64,000 nt of DNA from Lutibacter sp. (GTDB lineage: Bacteria; Bacteroidota; Bacteroidia; Flavobacteriales; Flavobacteriaceae): the NCBI RefSeq assembly GCF_021647475.1, contig NZ_JAKIUR010000009.1:11511-75510 (forward strand), in the 5' to 3' direction. The notes below the pieces were generated by a model. It saw only the letters and a program-made list of their open reading frames with translations. It did no database searches and was not told the DNA's origin. Position numbers and translations under genes: made by a program. Positions 33,548 to 43,208 of this stretch are shown here, piece after piece. Position 1 is the first letter of the stretch; every line of letters begins with the position of its first letter.

Positions 33548-36397
33548 ATGCCAAAAAATAATAACATAAAATCGGTTTTAATTATAGGTTCAGGACCAAT
33601 AATTATTGGGCAGGCTTGTGAATTTGATTACTCAGGTTCTCAAGCAATTAGATCTTTAAAAGAAGAAGGAATAGAGGTTGTTTTGATTAACTCTAATCCG
33701 GCAACCATAATGACTGATCCTTCTTTGGCAGATTATGTGTATTTAAAACCGTTGACTACCAAATCAATTATTGAAATTTTAAAATTACACCCAAATATTG
33801 ATGCAGTATTACCAACTATGGGTGGTCAAACTGCTTTAAATTTATGTATTGAAGCTCAAGATAAAGGTATTTGGGATGATTTTAATATCAATTTAATTGG
33901 TGTAGATATTGACGCAATTAATATTACGGAAGATAGAGAACAGTTCAGAAAATTAATGATTGATATAGGTATAGGTCAAGCTCCTTCTGCAACGGCAGCT
34001 TCTTTTTTAGAAGGAAAAGAAATTGCTCAGGAATTCGGATTTCCGTTGGTAATTAGACCATCATTTACTTTGGGTGGTTTTGGAGCTTCCATTGTTTATA
34101 AAAAAGAAGATTTAAATAATTTATTGCGTAGAGGTTTAGAAGCATCACCAATACATGAAGTAATTATAGATAAAGCATTATTAGGTTGGAAAGAATATGA
34201 ATTAGAGTTATTACGAGATAAAAATGATAATGTGGTAATTATTTGTACTATTGAAAATATGGATCCAATGGGAATTCATACAGGTGATTCAATTACCGTT
34301 GCACCAGCTATGACTTTAAGTGATACTACTTTTCAAAAAATGCGTGATATGGCAATCCATATGATGCGTTCTATTGGTGATTTTGCGGGTGGTTGTAATG
34401 TGCAATTTGCCGTAAGTCCTGATAAAAATGAAGATATAATTGCTATTGAAATTAATCCAAGGGTGTCACGTTCCTCTGCTTTAGCTTCAAAAGCTACGGG
34501 ATATCCTATAGCTAAAATTGCTACAAAATTGGCTATTGGTTATCATTTAGATGAATTAAACAATCAAATTACTAAAACTACTTCAGCGTTATTTGAACCG
34601 ACTTTAGATTATGTAATTGTAAAAATTCCTCGTTGGAACTTTGATAAGTTTGAAGGCTCTGAAAGAACCTTAGGTTTACAAATGAAGTCTGTAGGTGAAG
34701 TAATGGGAATTGGTCGTTCGTTTCAAGAGGCGTTACATAAAGCTACACAATCCCTAGAAATAAAACGAAACGGATTAGGAGCTGATGGAAAAGGTGAACG
34801 GAAGTATGATGTAATTATTGAAAAATTAAAATATCCAAGTTGGGATCGTGTTTTTGTACTTTATGATGCTGTGCAAATGGGAATTTCGTTAAGTACCATT
34901 CACGAAATCACTAAGATTGATATGTGGTTTTTAAAACAATATGAAGAATTATACACTTTAGAAAAGGAGATTTCCTCTTTTAAATTAGATACTTTAAGTT
35001 ATAATTTATTATTAGAAGCCAAACAAAAAGGTTTTGCAGATAGGCAAATTGCCCACATGTTGGGCTGTTTGGAAAGTGAAGTTCACAAAAAAAGAGAAGC
35101 ACTTGGTGTACATAGAGTTTATAAATTAGTAGATACTTGTGCAGCAGAATTTGATGCACAAACACCATATTATTACTCTACATTCGAAAATAAAATGATA
35201 ACTTCTAAAGGTAGTTTTGCCGATAACGAAAGTGTAGTTTCAAACAAAAAAAAGATTGTTGTTTTAGGTTCTGGTCCAAATAGAATTGGGCAAGGAATTG
35301 AGTTTGATTATTGTTGTGTTCATGGCGTTTTAGCGGCTAAAGAATCTGGTTATGAAACTATTATGATAAATTGTAATCCTGAAACCGTTTCTACAGATTT
35401 TGATATTGCAGATAAATTATATTTTGAACCTGTATTTTGGGAACATATTTATGATATTATTCGCCATGAAAAACCAGAAGGCGTTATCGTTCAGCTTGGT
35501 GGACAAACAGCCTTGAAACTCGCTGAAAAACTAGAAAAACACGGTATAAAAATAATTGGAACAAGTTTTGAAGCACTAGATTTAGCCGAAGATAGAGGTC
35601 GATTTTCTGAATTGCTAGTTGATTTAAATATTCCATTTCCAAAATTTGCTTTGGCTTCAACTGCAGATGAAGCTATAGCCATTGCAGATGATTTAGATTT
35701 TCCTATTTTGGTTCGTCCTTCTTATGTATTAGGAGGTCAAGGAATGAAAATTGTTATAAATAAAGAGGAATTGGAAAAACATGTAGTGGATATTCTACAT
35801 AAAATTCCGAATAATGTACTGTTGTTAGATCATTATTTAGATGGGGCTATTGAGGCAGAAGCAGATGCAATATGTGATGGAAAAGATGTTTATATTATTG
35901 GAATAATGGAACATATTGAGCCTTGTGGAGTTCATTCAGGAGATTCCAATGCAACTTTACCACCATTTAATTTGGGTGAATTTGTAATGCAACAAATTAA
36001 AGATCATACCCAAAAAATAGCATTGGCTTTAAGAACTGTAGGGTTAATTAATATTCAGTTTGCCATAAAGGATGATGTTGTTTATATTATTGAAGCTAAT
36101 CCAAGAGCTTCACGTACAGTTCCATTTATTTCAAAAGCATATAAAGAACCTTATGTAAATTATGCAACTAAAATAATGTTGGGTAAAAATAAATTGAAAG
36201 ATTTTGACTTTAAGCCTAAACTTGATGGTTTTGCAATTAAGCAACCAGTTTTTTCTTTTAATAAATTTCCTAATGTAGATAAACGTTTAGGTCCTGAAAT
36301 GAAATCTACAGGAGAAAGTATTTTATTTATTGAGAATTTAAAAGATGATCAATTTTACGAATTGTATTCTCGAAGAAAAATGTATTTGACTAAGTAA
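33548..36397 (+). CDS. carB: Carbamoyl-phosphate synthase large subunit, without MGS-like domain
   Basis: This 949-residue protein has two ATP-grasp halves. The first starts SVLIIGSGPIIIGQACEFDYSG and the second GPNRIGQGIEFDYCC (about 577), and each has its own FPLVIRPSF or FPILVRPSY segment. It makes carbamoyl phosphate from bicarbonate, ammonia and 2 ATP for pyrimidines and arginine. E. coli CarB has about 1073 residues and ends in an allosteric MGS-like domain. Here the sequence stops soon after GPEMKSTGES, so that regulatory domain is missing, as I recall for many Flavobacteriia. The small subunit CarA is not in the window. Confidence 0.95.
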   Translation: MPKNNNIKSVLIIGSGPIIIGQACEFDYSGSQAIRSLKEEGIEVVLINSNPATIMTDPSLADYVYLKPLTTKSIIEILKLHPNIDAVLPTMGGQTALNLCIEAQDKGIWDDFNINLIGVDIDAINITEDREQFRKLMIDIGIGQAPSATAASFLEGKEIAQEFGFPLVIRPSFTLGGFGASIVYKKEDLNNLLRRGLEASPIHEVIIDKALLGWKEYELELLRDKNDNVVIICTIENMDPMGIHTGDSITVAPAMTLSDTTFQKMRDMAIHMMRSIGDFAGGCNVQFAVSPDKNEDIIAIEINPRVSRSSALASKATGYPIAKIATKLAIGYHLDELNNQITKTTSALFEPTLDYVIVKIPRWNFDKFEGSERTLGLQMKSVGEVMGIGRSFQEALHKATQSLEIKRNGLGADGKGERKYDVIIEKLKYPSWDRVFVLYDAVQMGISLSTIHEITKIDMWFLKQYEELYTLEKEISSFKLDTLSYNLLLEAKQKGFADRQIAHMLGCLESEVHKKREALGVHRVYKLVDTCAAEFDAQTPYYYSTFENKMITSKGSFADNESVVSNKKKIVVLGSGPNRIGQGIEFDYCCVHGVLAAKESGYETIMINCNPETVSTDFDIADKLYFEPVFWEHIYDIIRHEKPEGVIVQLGGQTALKLAEKLEKHGIKIIGTSFEALDLAEDRGRFSELLVDLNIPFPKFALASTADEAIAIADDLDFPILVRPSYVLGGQGMKIVINKEELEKHVVDILHKIPNNVLLLDHYLDGAIEAEADAICDGKDVYIIGIMEHIEPCGVHSGDSNATLPPFNLGEFVMQQIKDHTQKIALALRTVGLINIQFAIKDDVVYIIEANPRASRTVPFISKAYKEPYVNYATKIMLGKNKLKDFDFKPKLDGFAIKQPVFSFNKFPNVDKRLGPEMKSTGESILFIENLKDDQFYELYSRRKMYLTK

Positions 36398-36748
36398 TAG
36401 GTAAAAATAATGTTTTCTTCATTTTTTTAAAACCTAACATTTATCATATTTGTAATAAAAAAGTTTAAAAAAATAAACCAAATACGCCTAGGTTTATTTG
36501 TCTTTATTGTTACAGTATTCAATATTTTTAAATTTCACTTTAGTGTAATTAGCTAAAAATAAGCAAATTAAACACTCTATTTTTATCTATTCTAAATAAC
36601 AATTAACAAAATTTTGCTGACATATATCATTGTAAGTCCTTATGGGTTAGTCTAATTTTACAGAGCAAAAATTCATAAGAAAACTATATAATTTGAAAAT
36701 TAAATTTAATACTGTTTAATTCAAAAAAATTATTAAAATAAAGTAAAA
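36398..36748. other. Intergenic stretch between carB and nifJ
   Basis: There is no supported gene here. An inverted repeat AAATAAACC/GGTTTATTT (36471-36479 and 36491-36499) may be a carB terminator, though no T-run follows it. A promoter-like TTG-N20-TAATTTTA (36630-36660) stands about 90 bases before nifJ. Confidence 0.5.
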
Positions 36749-39700
36749 ATGAAAGAAGAGATTTCTAAATTAATTTGTGATGCTAATGAAGCAGTAGCAA
36801 AGGTTGCACATAAAACAAATGAAGTTTGTGCAATTTATCCAATTACACCTGCATCTCCAATGGGAGAACACGCAGAAGTGTATAGTGCGGAAGGATTAAA
36901 AAACATTTGGGGTAATATACCTAGAATTATTGAAATGCAGAGTGAAGGTGGAGCTTCTGGAGCTGTTCATGGTTCACTGCAAGGTGGTGCTGTAACTACA
37001 ACATTTACAGCTTCTCAAGGTTTGTTATTAATGATTCCAAATATGTATAAAATGGCTGGTGAATTATTGCCAACCGTAATTCATGTAGCTGCACGTACTA
37101 TTGCAACACACGCATTATCTATTTTTGGAGACCATTCTGATGTAATGGCAACAAGAGCAACTGGTTTTGCAATGTTATTCGGTGGTTCTGGTCAAGAGGC
37201 ACAAGATTTTGCATTAATATCTCAAGTAGCGACTTTTAAAACCAGAATACCATTTTTAAATATTTTTGATGGTTTTAGAACTTCACATGAAATTACTAAA
37301 ATGGATGCAATTCCAGATGAAGTAATAAAAGCTATGATGCCAGAAAAAGAAGTTTTGGAACATAGAAAACGTGCATTAGATCCTGATAATCCAGTGCTTA
37401 GAGGTTCATCACAAAACCCTGATGTATTTTTTCAAGCAAGTGAAGCTTCTAATATTTATTATCAAAAAGTTCCTGAAATAGTTCAAGAAACTATGGATGA
37501 ATTTTATAAACAAACAGGTAGAAGATATGACTTATTTAATTATGTAGGACACCCAGAAGCTGAACGTGTAATTATTATTATGGGCTCAGGTGAAGGTGCA
37601 GTTGGTGAAGCTGTTGAAGCTATGGTTGCCAATGGTGAAAAAGTAGGAGCATTATATGTACGTTTATATCGTCCATTCTCAATTTATCACTTCATTAAAG
37701 AATTACCTAAAACAGTTAAAAAAATAGCTGTTTTAGACAGAACTAAAGAACCAGGAAGTATAGGAGAACCTTTATATTTAGATATTGTAAATGCATTTGT
37801 TGAAATGGGAGATACTTTACCAACAATTGTTGGTGGTCGTTACGGTTTATCTTCTAAAGAATTTACACCAGCAATGGTTAAAGGTATTTATGATGAATTA
37901 ATTAAGAATTCACCTAAAAATCACTTCACTATTGGTATTAATGATGATGTAACTCATACAAGTTTAACTTACAATCCTAATTTTAAAACAACTAAAAATA
38001 CAGTAAATTGTATGTTTTATGGTTTAGGTTCAGATGGTACTGTTGGAGCAAACAAAAACTCTATTAAAATTATTGGTGAAACTACTGATAATTATGTACA
38101 AGGATATTTTGTATATGACTCTAAAAAAGCAGGAGCTCAAACTATTTCACATTTACGATTTGGTCCAGATCCAATTACTGCTTCTTATTTAGTAGATAAA
38201 GCTAATTTTATTGCGGTTCATCAATTTAACTTTATACAAAAATATGATGTTTTAGAGAACATTAAAGAAGGAGGTACTTTCTTACTTAATTCACCTTATT
38301 CAAAATATAAAGTTTGGACAGAACTTCCAAGCATTCTTCAACAAAGAATAATTGATAATAATATTGAATTTTATGTAGTTGATGCTACAAGAGTTGCTCA
38401 TGAAGTAAACCTAGGAAAACGTACAAATACCGTTTTACAAACTTGTTTCTTTGCCATATCAGGAGTATTACCTAAAGATGAAGCTATCAAAAAAATTAAA
38501 GCTGCCATTGTTAAATCTTATTCTCATAAAGGAGAAAAAGTGGTTAAGATGAACTTTAATGCCGTTGATAAATCATTAGAAAACTTAGAAAAAGTTGAAT
38601 ACCCTCGTCACACTACAAATACTGATGGTTTACAACCAATGATGCGTGAAGGTGCCGATGAATTTATTAAAGAAATTTTAGGAACTATTTTAGCAGGTAA
38701 AGGCGATACGTTGCCAGTTAGTGCATTTACTCCTGATGGAACATTCCCAACAGGAAGCACAAAATTTGAAAAACGAGGTATTGCAGACTATATTCCTACT
38801 TGGGATGATGCTAATTTATGTACACAATGTAATAAATGTGTTAGTATTTGTCCACATGCTGCTATTAGAGCAAAAGTGGTATCCAATGAATTGATATCAG
38901 ATGCACCTGCTGGATTAAAACATGTTCCAGCTAAAGGAAGACCATTTAATAGTGAAACAGAAAGCTATGTGTTACAAGTTTCTCCAGAAGATTGTACAGG
39001 ATGCGATTTATGTGTTGAAGTTTGTCCTGCTGAAAGCAAAGAAGTTGAAGGCGTATTTGCAATTAATATGTCTAGAAAAATAGACGTTGATAAAGAAGAA
39101 AATAAAAACTGGGATTACTTTATTGATTTACCTAACTATGATAGAAAAGAATTAAAAATTTCTACCATAAAAGGATCACAATTCTTAGAACCATTATTTG
39201 AATTTTCAGGAGCTTGTCCTGGTTGTGGAGAAACACCTTATATAAAATTAGTTACACAATTATATGGTGATAGTATAATGATTGCTAATGCAACTGGTTG
39301 TTCATCTATTTATGGAGGAAACTTACCAACAACACCATATACTAAAAATAGTGCAGGACGTGGACCAGCTTGGGCAAATTCATTATTTGAAGATAATGCA
39401 GAATACGGATTAGGAATGCGTTTAGCATTAACTAAAAAACAAGATATTGTTTTTGATTTATTAAAATCTTTAGAAGATCAAATTGGAAGTACGTTAGTTA
39501 ATGAAATTATTGGCAATATTGAAGAAGATGAAACTCAAAAAGAGTTAAAACTAAATCAAATTGAAAAATTAAACAGTATTTTAGATACTATTGATACTAA
39601 AGATGCTAAAAACCTAAGAGACCTTTCTGAATACTTGCGTAAAAAATCAGTTTGGATATTTGGTGGAGATGGCTGGGCTTATGATATAGGATTTGGTGGA

Positions 39701-40279
39701 TTAGACCATGTATTGGCATCTGGTGAAAATGTAAATATTTTAGTTATGGATACTGAAATATATTCTAACACCGGTGGTCAAGCATCAAAAGCGACTCAAA
39801 TGGGGGCAAGTGCTAAATTTTCAATTGGAGGTAAAACAACACCTAAAAAAAGTTTAAGCTTGCAAGCAGTATCTTATGGTAATGTGTATGTAGCTCAAAT
39901 AGCAATTGGAGCTAAAGATAATCAAACTTTAAAAGCAATTCAAGAAGCAGAAGCTTATCCAGGAACTTCAATAATTATTGCATATTCGCCTTGTGTTGAC
40001 CACGGATATGATTTAAGATATTCAGCAGATCATCAAGCAAAAGCTGTTGAAACTGGTTACTGGCCATTATTTAGATTCAATCCAATGGAAGTAAAAGGAA
40101 AGAAATTTAGATTAGATTCTAAACAACCTTCTGCTCCTTTAAGCGATTTCATGTATAGCGAATCTCGTTTTACAAGGGTTGTTAAAGATAACCCAGAAAA
40201 TGCAAAAAAATTATTAGATGAAGCTCAAGAGAATGTTGAAACACAATGGGAACGTTTAGAACTTTATAAAAATTTATAA
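36749..40279 (+). CDS. nifJ: Pyruvate:ferredoxin (flavodoxin) oxidoreductase
   Basis: This 1176-residue single-chain enzyme oxidises pyruvate and CoA to acetyl-CoA and CO2, reducing ferredoxin or flavodoxin. The order is: POR N-terminal domain (YPITPASPMGEHAE), transketolase-like second domain, gamma domain, then two [4Fe-4S] motifs (C691, C694, C697, C701 in CTQCNKCVSICP; C749, C752, C755, C759 in CTGCDLCVEVCP), then the TPP domain with proximal cluster ligands from CPGCGET (C823, C826) and ATGCSS. All ligands are present. The enzyme is oxygen-sensitive in many organisms, and its presence hints at low-oxygen growth. It has its own terminator, so it is transcribed alone. Confidence 0.96.
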   Translation: MKEEISKLICDANEAVAKVAHKTNEVCAIYPITPASPMGEHAEVYSAEGLKNIWGNIPRIIEMQSEGGASGAVHGSLQGGAVTTTFTASQGLLLMIPNMYKMAGELLPTVIHVAARTIATHALSIFGDHSDVMATRATGFAMLFGGSGQEAQDFALISQVATFKTRIPFLNIFDGFRTSHEITKMDAIPDEVIKAMMPEKEVLEHRKRALDPDNPVLRGSSQNPDVFFQASEASNIYYQKVPEIVQETMDEFYKQTGRRYDLFNYVGHPEAERVIIIMGSGEGAVGEAVEAMVANGEKVGALYVRLYRPFSIYHFIKELPKTVKKIAVLDRTKEPGSIGEPLYLDIVNAFVEMGDTLPTIVGGRYGLSSKEFTPAMVKGIYDELIKNSPKNHFTIGINDDVTHTSLTYNPNFKTTKNTVNCMFYGLGSDGTVGANKNSIKIIGETTDNYVQGYFVYDSKKAGAQTISHLRFGPDPITASYLVDKANFIAVHQFNFIQKYDVLENIKEGGTFLLNSPYSKYKVWTELPSILQQRIIDNNIEFYVVDATRVAHEVNLGKRTNTVLQTCFFAISGVLPKDEAIKKIKAAIVKSYSHKGEKVVKMNFNAVDKSLENLEKVEYPRHTTNTDGLQPMMREGADEFIKEILGTILAGKGDTLPVSAFTPDGTFPTGSTKFEKRGIADYIPTWDDANLCTQCNKCVSICPHAAIRAKVVSNELISDAPAGLKHVPAKGRPFNSETESYVLQVSPEDCTGCDLCVEVCPAESKEVEGVFAINMSRKIDVDKEENKNWDYFIDLPNYDRKELKISTIKGSQFLEPLFEFSGACPGCGETPYIKLVTQLYGDSIMIANATGCSSIYGGNLPTTPYTKNSAGRGPAWANSLFEDNAEYGLGMRLALTKKQDIVFDLLKSLEDQIGSTLVNEIIGNIEEDETQKELKLNQIEKLNSILDTIDTKDAKNLRDLSEYLRKKSVWIFGGDGWAYDIGFGGLDHVLASGENVNILVMDTEIYSNTGGQASKATQMGASAKFSIGGKTTPKKSLSLQAVSYGNVYVAQIAIGAKDNQTLKAIQEAEAYPGTSIIIAYSPCVDHGYDLRYSADHQAKAVETGYWPLFRFNPMEVKGKKFRLDSKQPSAPLSDFMYSESRFTRVVKDNPENAKKLLDEAQENVETQWERLELYKNL

Positions 40280-40291
40280 TTTTATTTGATA

Positions 40292-40332
40292 AAAGTGCTG
40301 AACAACATTGTTGTTCAGCACTTTATTTTTTT
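40292..40332 (+). terminator. Rho-independent terminator of nifJ
   Basis: AAAGTGCTGAACAA (40292-40305) and its exact complement (40311-40324) flank a 5-base loop and are followed by ATTTTTTT. It starts 13 bases after the nifJ stop. Confidence 0.9.
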
Positions 40333-40359
40333 AGAATATTAATTAGAAATATTAGCATT

Positions 40360-40734
40360 ATGAAATCTAGATCAAAAGCATTTTTAGATGAAGCTGAGAA
40401 AAAACTTCAAGAAGCTAAAGAAGAAATGTTTAAGCCAAAAGAAGATATGGTTAGTTATTCTGTTTGTAAAAAATCACAAATTGCTATAGAAAACTATTTA
40501 AAAGGTTATTTAACTAAAAACCATATTGAAATTTCACAGGATGAAACTATAGCTACTTTATTTGACAAGTGCGTTGCTTTTAATGAGAAATTTAAAGAGG
40601 TAGATTTAAGCGAAATTAGTTGCAGAAATCATATTATTGATTCACGTTACTGTTCAGAAATACCTAAAGTAGCGGCTTGTTTAGATACCGCAGATGCCTT
40701 AGATACTTATTTTAGAAAAAACAAAATTATATAA
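40360..40734 (+). CDS. HEPN domain protein
   Basis: This 124-residue all-helical protein has the HEPN pattern AFLDEAEKKLQEAKE, SQIAIENYLKGYL and a C-terminal ALDTYFRKN. HEPN proteins are often paired with a MNT nucleotidyltransferase as toxin-antitoxin systems. No such partner lies beside it: the next gene is GlmU-like. The RxxxxH catalytic motif is not obvious (RNH only, at about residues 88-90), so RNase activity is uncertain. A housekeeping or accessory role is as likely. Confidence 0.75.
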   Translation: MKSRSKAFLDEAEKKLQEAKEEMFKPKEDMVSYSVCKKSQIAIENYLKGYLTKNHIEISQDETIATLFDKCVAFNEKFKEVDLSEISCRNHIIDSRYCSEIPKVAACLDTADALDTYFRKNKII

Positions 40735-40802
40735 GTATCATCTTTCAATTTCATTTGACAAAGAAAAAACTTACTGTACATTTGTAAAAATAAATAAAAT
40801 TT

Positions 40803-41978
40803 ATGAATTATATTTTATTTGATGGAGCAGTACGTAATGCATTATTACCATTAACTTACACAAAACCTGTTGCAGATTTAAGAATTGGTATTTTAACCAT
40901 TCGTGAAAAATGGGAGAAGCAGTTAGAAACTACTACAACCACGGTAACTGAAGAATATTTAGAAGAAAAATATCCAATGGTTGAAATGGATGAAAATGTA
41001 ATGATTAACGCTTCGTTTTTGCCAACTGCTAATTTGATAAATACCATTAAAAATTTAAAAGAAAATCAAGCCATTTTTAAAAATGATGAGGTTATTGCTT
41101 TTTATAGTAAAGAGTCTCAAGAAACTATTGATTTTAATAATTTTTACCAAATAGAATTTGAAGATGAAATCATTCAAATAAAAAATACTTGGGATTTATT
41201 TTCTTATAATGATAAAGCTATACAGGCAGATTTTGAATTGCTTACAAAAAATAGAAAATCACAACCTATACCAGAAAACATACAAACCTTAAACTCTGAA
41301 AATATTTTTATTGAAGAAGGAGCAAACCTAAATTTTTGTGTATTAAATGCTATTGACGGGCCTATTTATATAGGTGAAAATACAAATATTATGGAAGGTA
41401 GCTTAATTCGTGGACCTTTTGCTATGTGTAATAATTCTGTGGTAAAAATGGGTGCAAAAATATATGGAGGAACTACCATTGGACCATTTTGTAAAGTGGG
41501 AGGTGAAGTTAATAACTCAATTTTATCTGGTTATTCCAATAAAGGGCATGACGGCTTTTTAGGAAATTCTGTACTTGGCGAATGGTGTAATATTGGTGCA
41601 GATTCTAACAATTCAAACTTAAAAAATAATTATAGTGAAGTTCGTTTATGGAGTTATGAAACAGATAGTTTTGCTAAAACTGGATTGCAATTTTGCGGAT
41701 TAATTATGGGCGATCATTCTAAATGTGCTATAAATACTATGTTTAATACTGGTACGATTATAGGTGTTAGCACTAATATTTATGGAAGTAATTTTCCGAG
41801 AAATTTTATTCCTTCATTTAGTTGGGGAGGAGCTGCTGGATTTACAACGTATCAATTAAATAAAGCATCAGAAACTGCTAAATTAGTTTACAAAAGAAAA
41901 AACTTAGTATTTGATAAAAAGGAAGAAAGAATACTAAAACATGTATTCGAAATAACTGAAAAATACAGAAATTATTAA
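40803..41978 (+). CDS. GlmU-like sugar nucleotidyltransferase with left-handed beta-helix
   Basis: This 391-residue protein has an N-terminal half that starts MNYILFDGAVRNALLPLTY, as in a degenerate nucleotidyltransferase, and a C-terminal hexapeptide-repeat half (about 185-340, with IYIGENTNIMEGSLIRG and GEWCNIGADSNNSNL). Bacteroidota carry such GlmU-family proteins alone. They may activate sugar phosphates for envelope polymers. I see no complete LxGGxGTRM loop, so classical GlmU activity is doubtful. Confidence 0.78.
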   Translation: MNYILFDGAVRNALLPLTYTKPVADLRIGILTIREKWEKQLETTTTTVTEEYLEEKYPMVEMDENVMINASFLPTANLINTIKNLKENQAIFKNDEVIAFYSKESQETIDFNNFYQIEFEDEIIQIKNTWDLFSYNDKAIQADFELLTKNRKSQPIPENIQTLNSENIFIEEGANLNFCVLNAIDGPIYIGENTNIMEGSLIRGPFAMCNNSVVKMGAKIYGGTTIGPFCKVGGEVNNSILSGYSNKGHDGFLGNSVLGEWCNIGADSNNSNLKNNYSEVRLWSYETDSFAKTGLQFCGLIMGDHSKCAINTMFNTGTIIGVSTNIYGSNFPRNFIPSFSWGGAAGFTTYQLNKASETAKLVYKRKNLVFDKKEERILKHVFEITEKYRNY

Positions 41979-41984
41979 TAAAAA

Positions 41985-42116
41985 AGAGGCTATCTAAAAA
42001 GACTTGAAAATTGTCATTCTGAATTTAATTCAGAATCTCATCTTGCTGACTACCAGTTGTTATAAGAACCTGAAACGAGTTCAGGTTGACGAAATTTTAA
42101 TTTTCGGATAGCTTCT
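41985..42116. repeat. Large inverted-repeat block
   Basis: The outer arms GAGGCTATC (from about 41986) and GATAGCTTC (ending near 42115) enclose smaller palindromes: TTCTGAATTTAATTCAGAA (about 42018-42036) and CCTGAA/TTCAGG around 42069-42085. A T-run follows on each strand, so it may work as a two-way terminator between the convergent GlmU-like and beta-ladder genes. Confidence 0.55.
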
Positions 42117-42137
42117 TTTTATCTTTTATCTATTCAT

Positions 42138-43208
42138 TTATAAAAAAGTTACACTTCCATAACTTGATTTAATTGTAATTATTTTTCCGGAATTATCTTC
42201 ATTATAATATCCTTCATATTTTTTTTGAGAGAAATTGTTTTCTTGTTTTGTAAAATTAAATTTATCATTATTATATTTTAATCCGCTATAACTTAAATGT
42301 GCCGATATATTAAATGATGTGTTAGGGGCAATTCCAAATTTTAAGTGTGTATAAGATGAAACTACTTTGAGGGATTTAAACTGATTTTGAATTTCTTTAA
42401 TTTTTAATGAGCCATATTCAATATTAAAATCTCCTCTACCTCTTAATTTTCCAATTGTTGTATGCATATAATCACAAACTCCTGTAATATTCCCTGAATC
42501 TCCAATTTTTAAACTTCCATAATCACAATTGTATTTTAAGTCTATAACTTGACCAAAGGTAATATGAGAGTAATCTGCATTTAATGTTGTTCTTCCTGAA
42601 CGATTAACAGATAGTGTTGAATAATCAGCATTAATTTTACCATCTTTCATAAAATCTATAAAAGAATTGTTAGTATAATCAATATTTATGGTATTGTCAG
42701 AATTCCTTAACTCACCAATGTTTATACTACCATAATCACAATTAATTGTAGAAACTCCTTCTAATTTATCCAAATTAATTGAACCATAGTTGTTAGTTAA
42801 AACTACATTATTGGTAACGGGCATTTTAATTAAGTAATTAATTTGCATATTTACATTATTATTGTTTCTCCATAGTTTCCATGATGAGTTTCTGTCTATA
42901 ATTGTTTTTGCAGAAACTTTTGAATCTGAATTACTAAATTCCACATTAATTTGATCTAATTTTTTTTGAACCTTTTCTTCATCATTTCCTGAAGTAGTGA
43001 TGGTAACTTTAATAACAATTTTATTTTCGTTCCAAGTAACTACTTCAATATTCCCATACTTATTATCAACTTTTAAAGTCGCATTTTTATCAACTTTAAA
43101 TTCCTTGTTAATAATTTTGTTTTTTGTGTACTTTCCTTCTTTTCCGTTAGCAGCAATAGTTAATGGAAGTAGAAAAAGTATAAATAAGAGTTTAAACATA
43201 TTTTTCAT
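42138..43208 (-). CDS. Exported beta-strand-ladder protein, DUF4097-like
   Basis: This 356-residue protein has a signal peptide (cleaved near ANGK) and a ladder of about 20-residue repeats built around DYGS/DYS/DYT patterns (NNYGSINLDKLEG, NCDYGSINIGELRN, NADYSTLSVNRSG, EYGSLKIKEIQ), expected to form a right-handed beta structure as in DUF4097/DUF2807 proteins. The role is unknown. It is the third gene of the sigma-factor operon and overlaps the anti-sigma gene by 17 bases, so it is likely linked to that envelope-stress signal. Confidence 0.8.
   Translation of the reverse strand: MKNMFKLLFILFLLPLTIAANGKEGKYTKNKIINKEFKVDKNATLKVDNKYGNIEVVTWNENKIVIKVTITTSGNDEEKVQKKLDQINVEFSNSDSKVSAKTIIDRNSSWKLWRNNNNVNMQINYLIKMPVTNNVVLTNNYGSINLDKLEGVSTINCDYGSINIGELRNSDNTINIDYTNNSFIDFMKDGKINADYSTLSVNRSGRTTLNADYSHITFGQVIDLKYNCDYGSLKIGDSGNITGVCDYMHTTIGKLRGRGDFNIEYGSLKIKEIQNQFKSLKVVSSYTHLKFGIAPNTSFNISAHLSYSGLKYNNDKFNFTKQENNFSQKKYEGYYNEDNSGKIITIKSSYGSVTFL

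Noticed and set aside
36471..36499. Strong terminator of carB
   Set aside because: There is a 9-base inverted repeat but no T-run after it, so it is noted only as a weak possibility.
40360..40734. HEPN/MNT toxin-antitoxin pair
   Set aside because: No MNT-type nucleotidyltransferase is adjacent and the RxxxxH motif is not evident.
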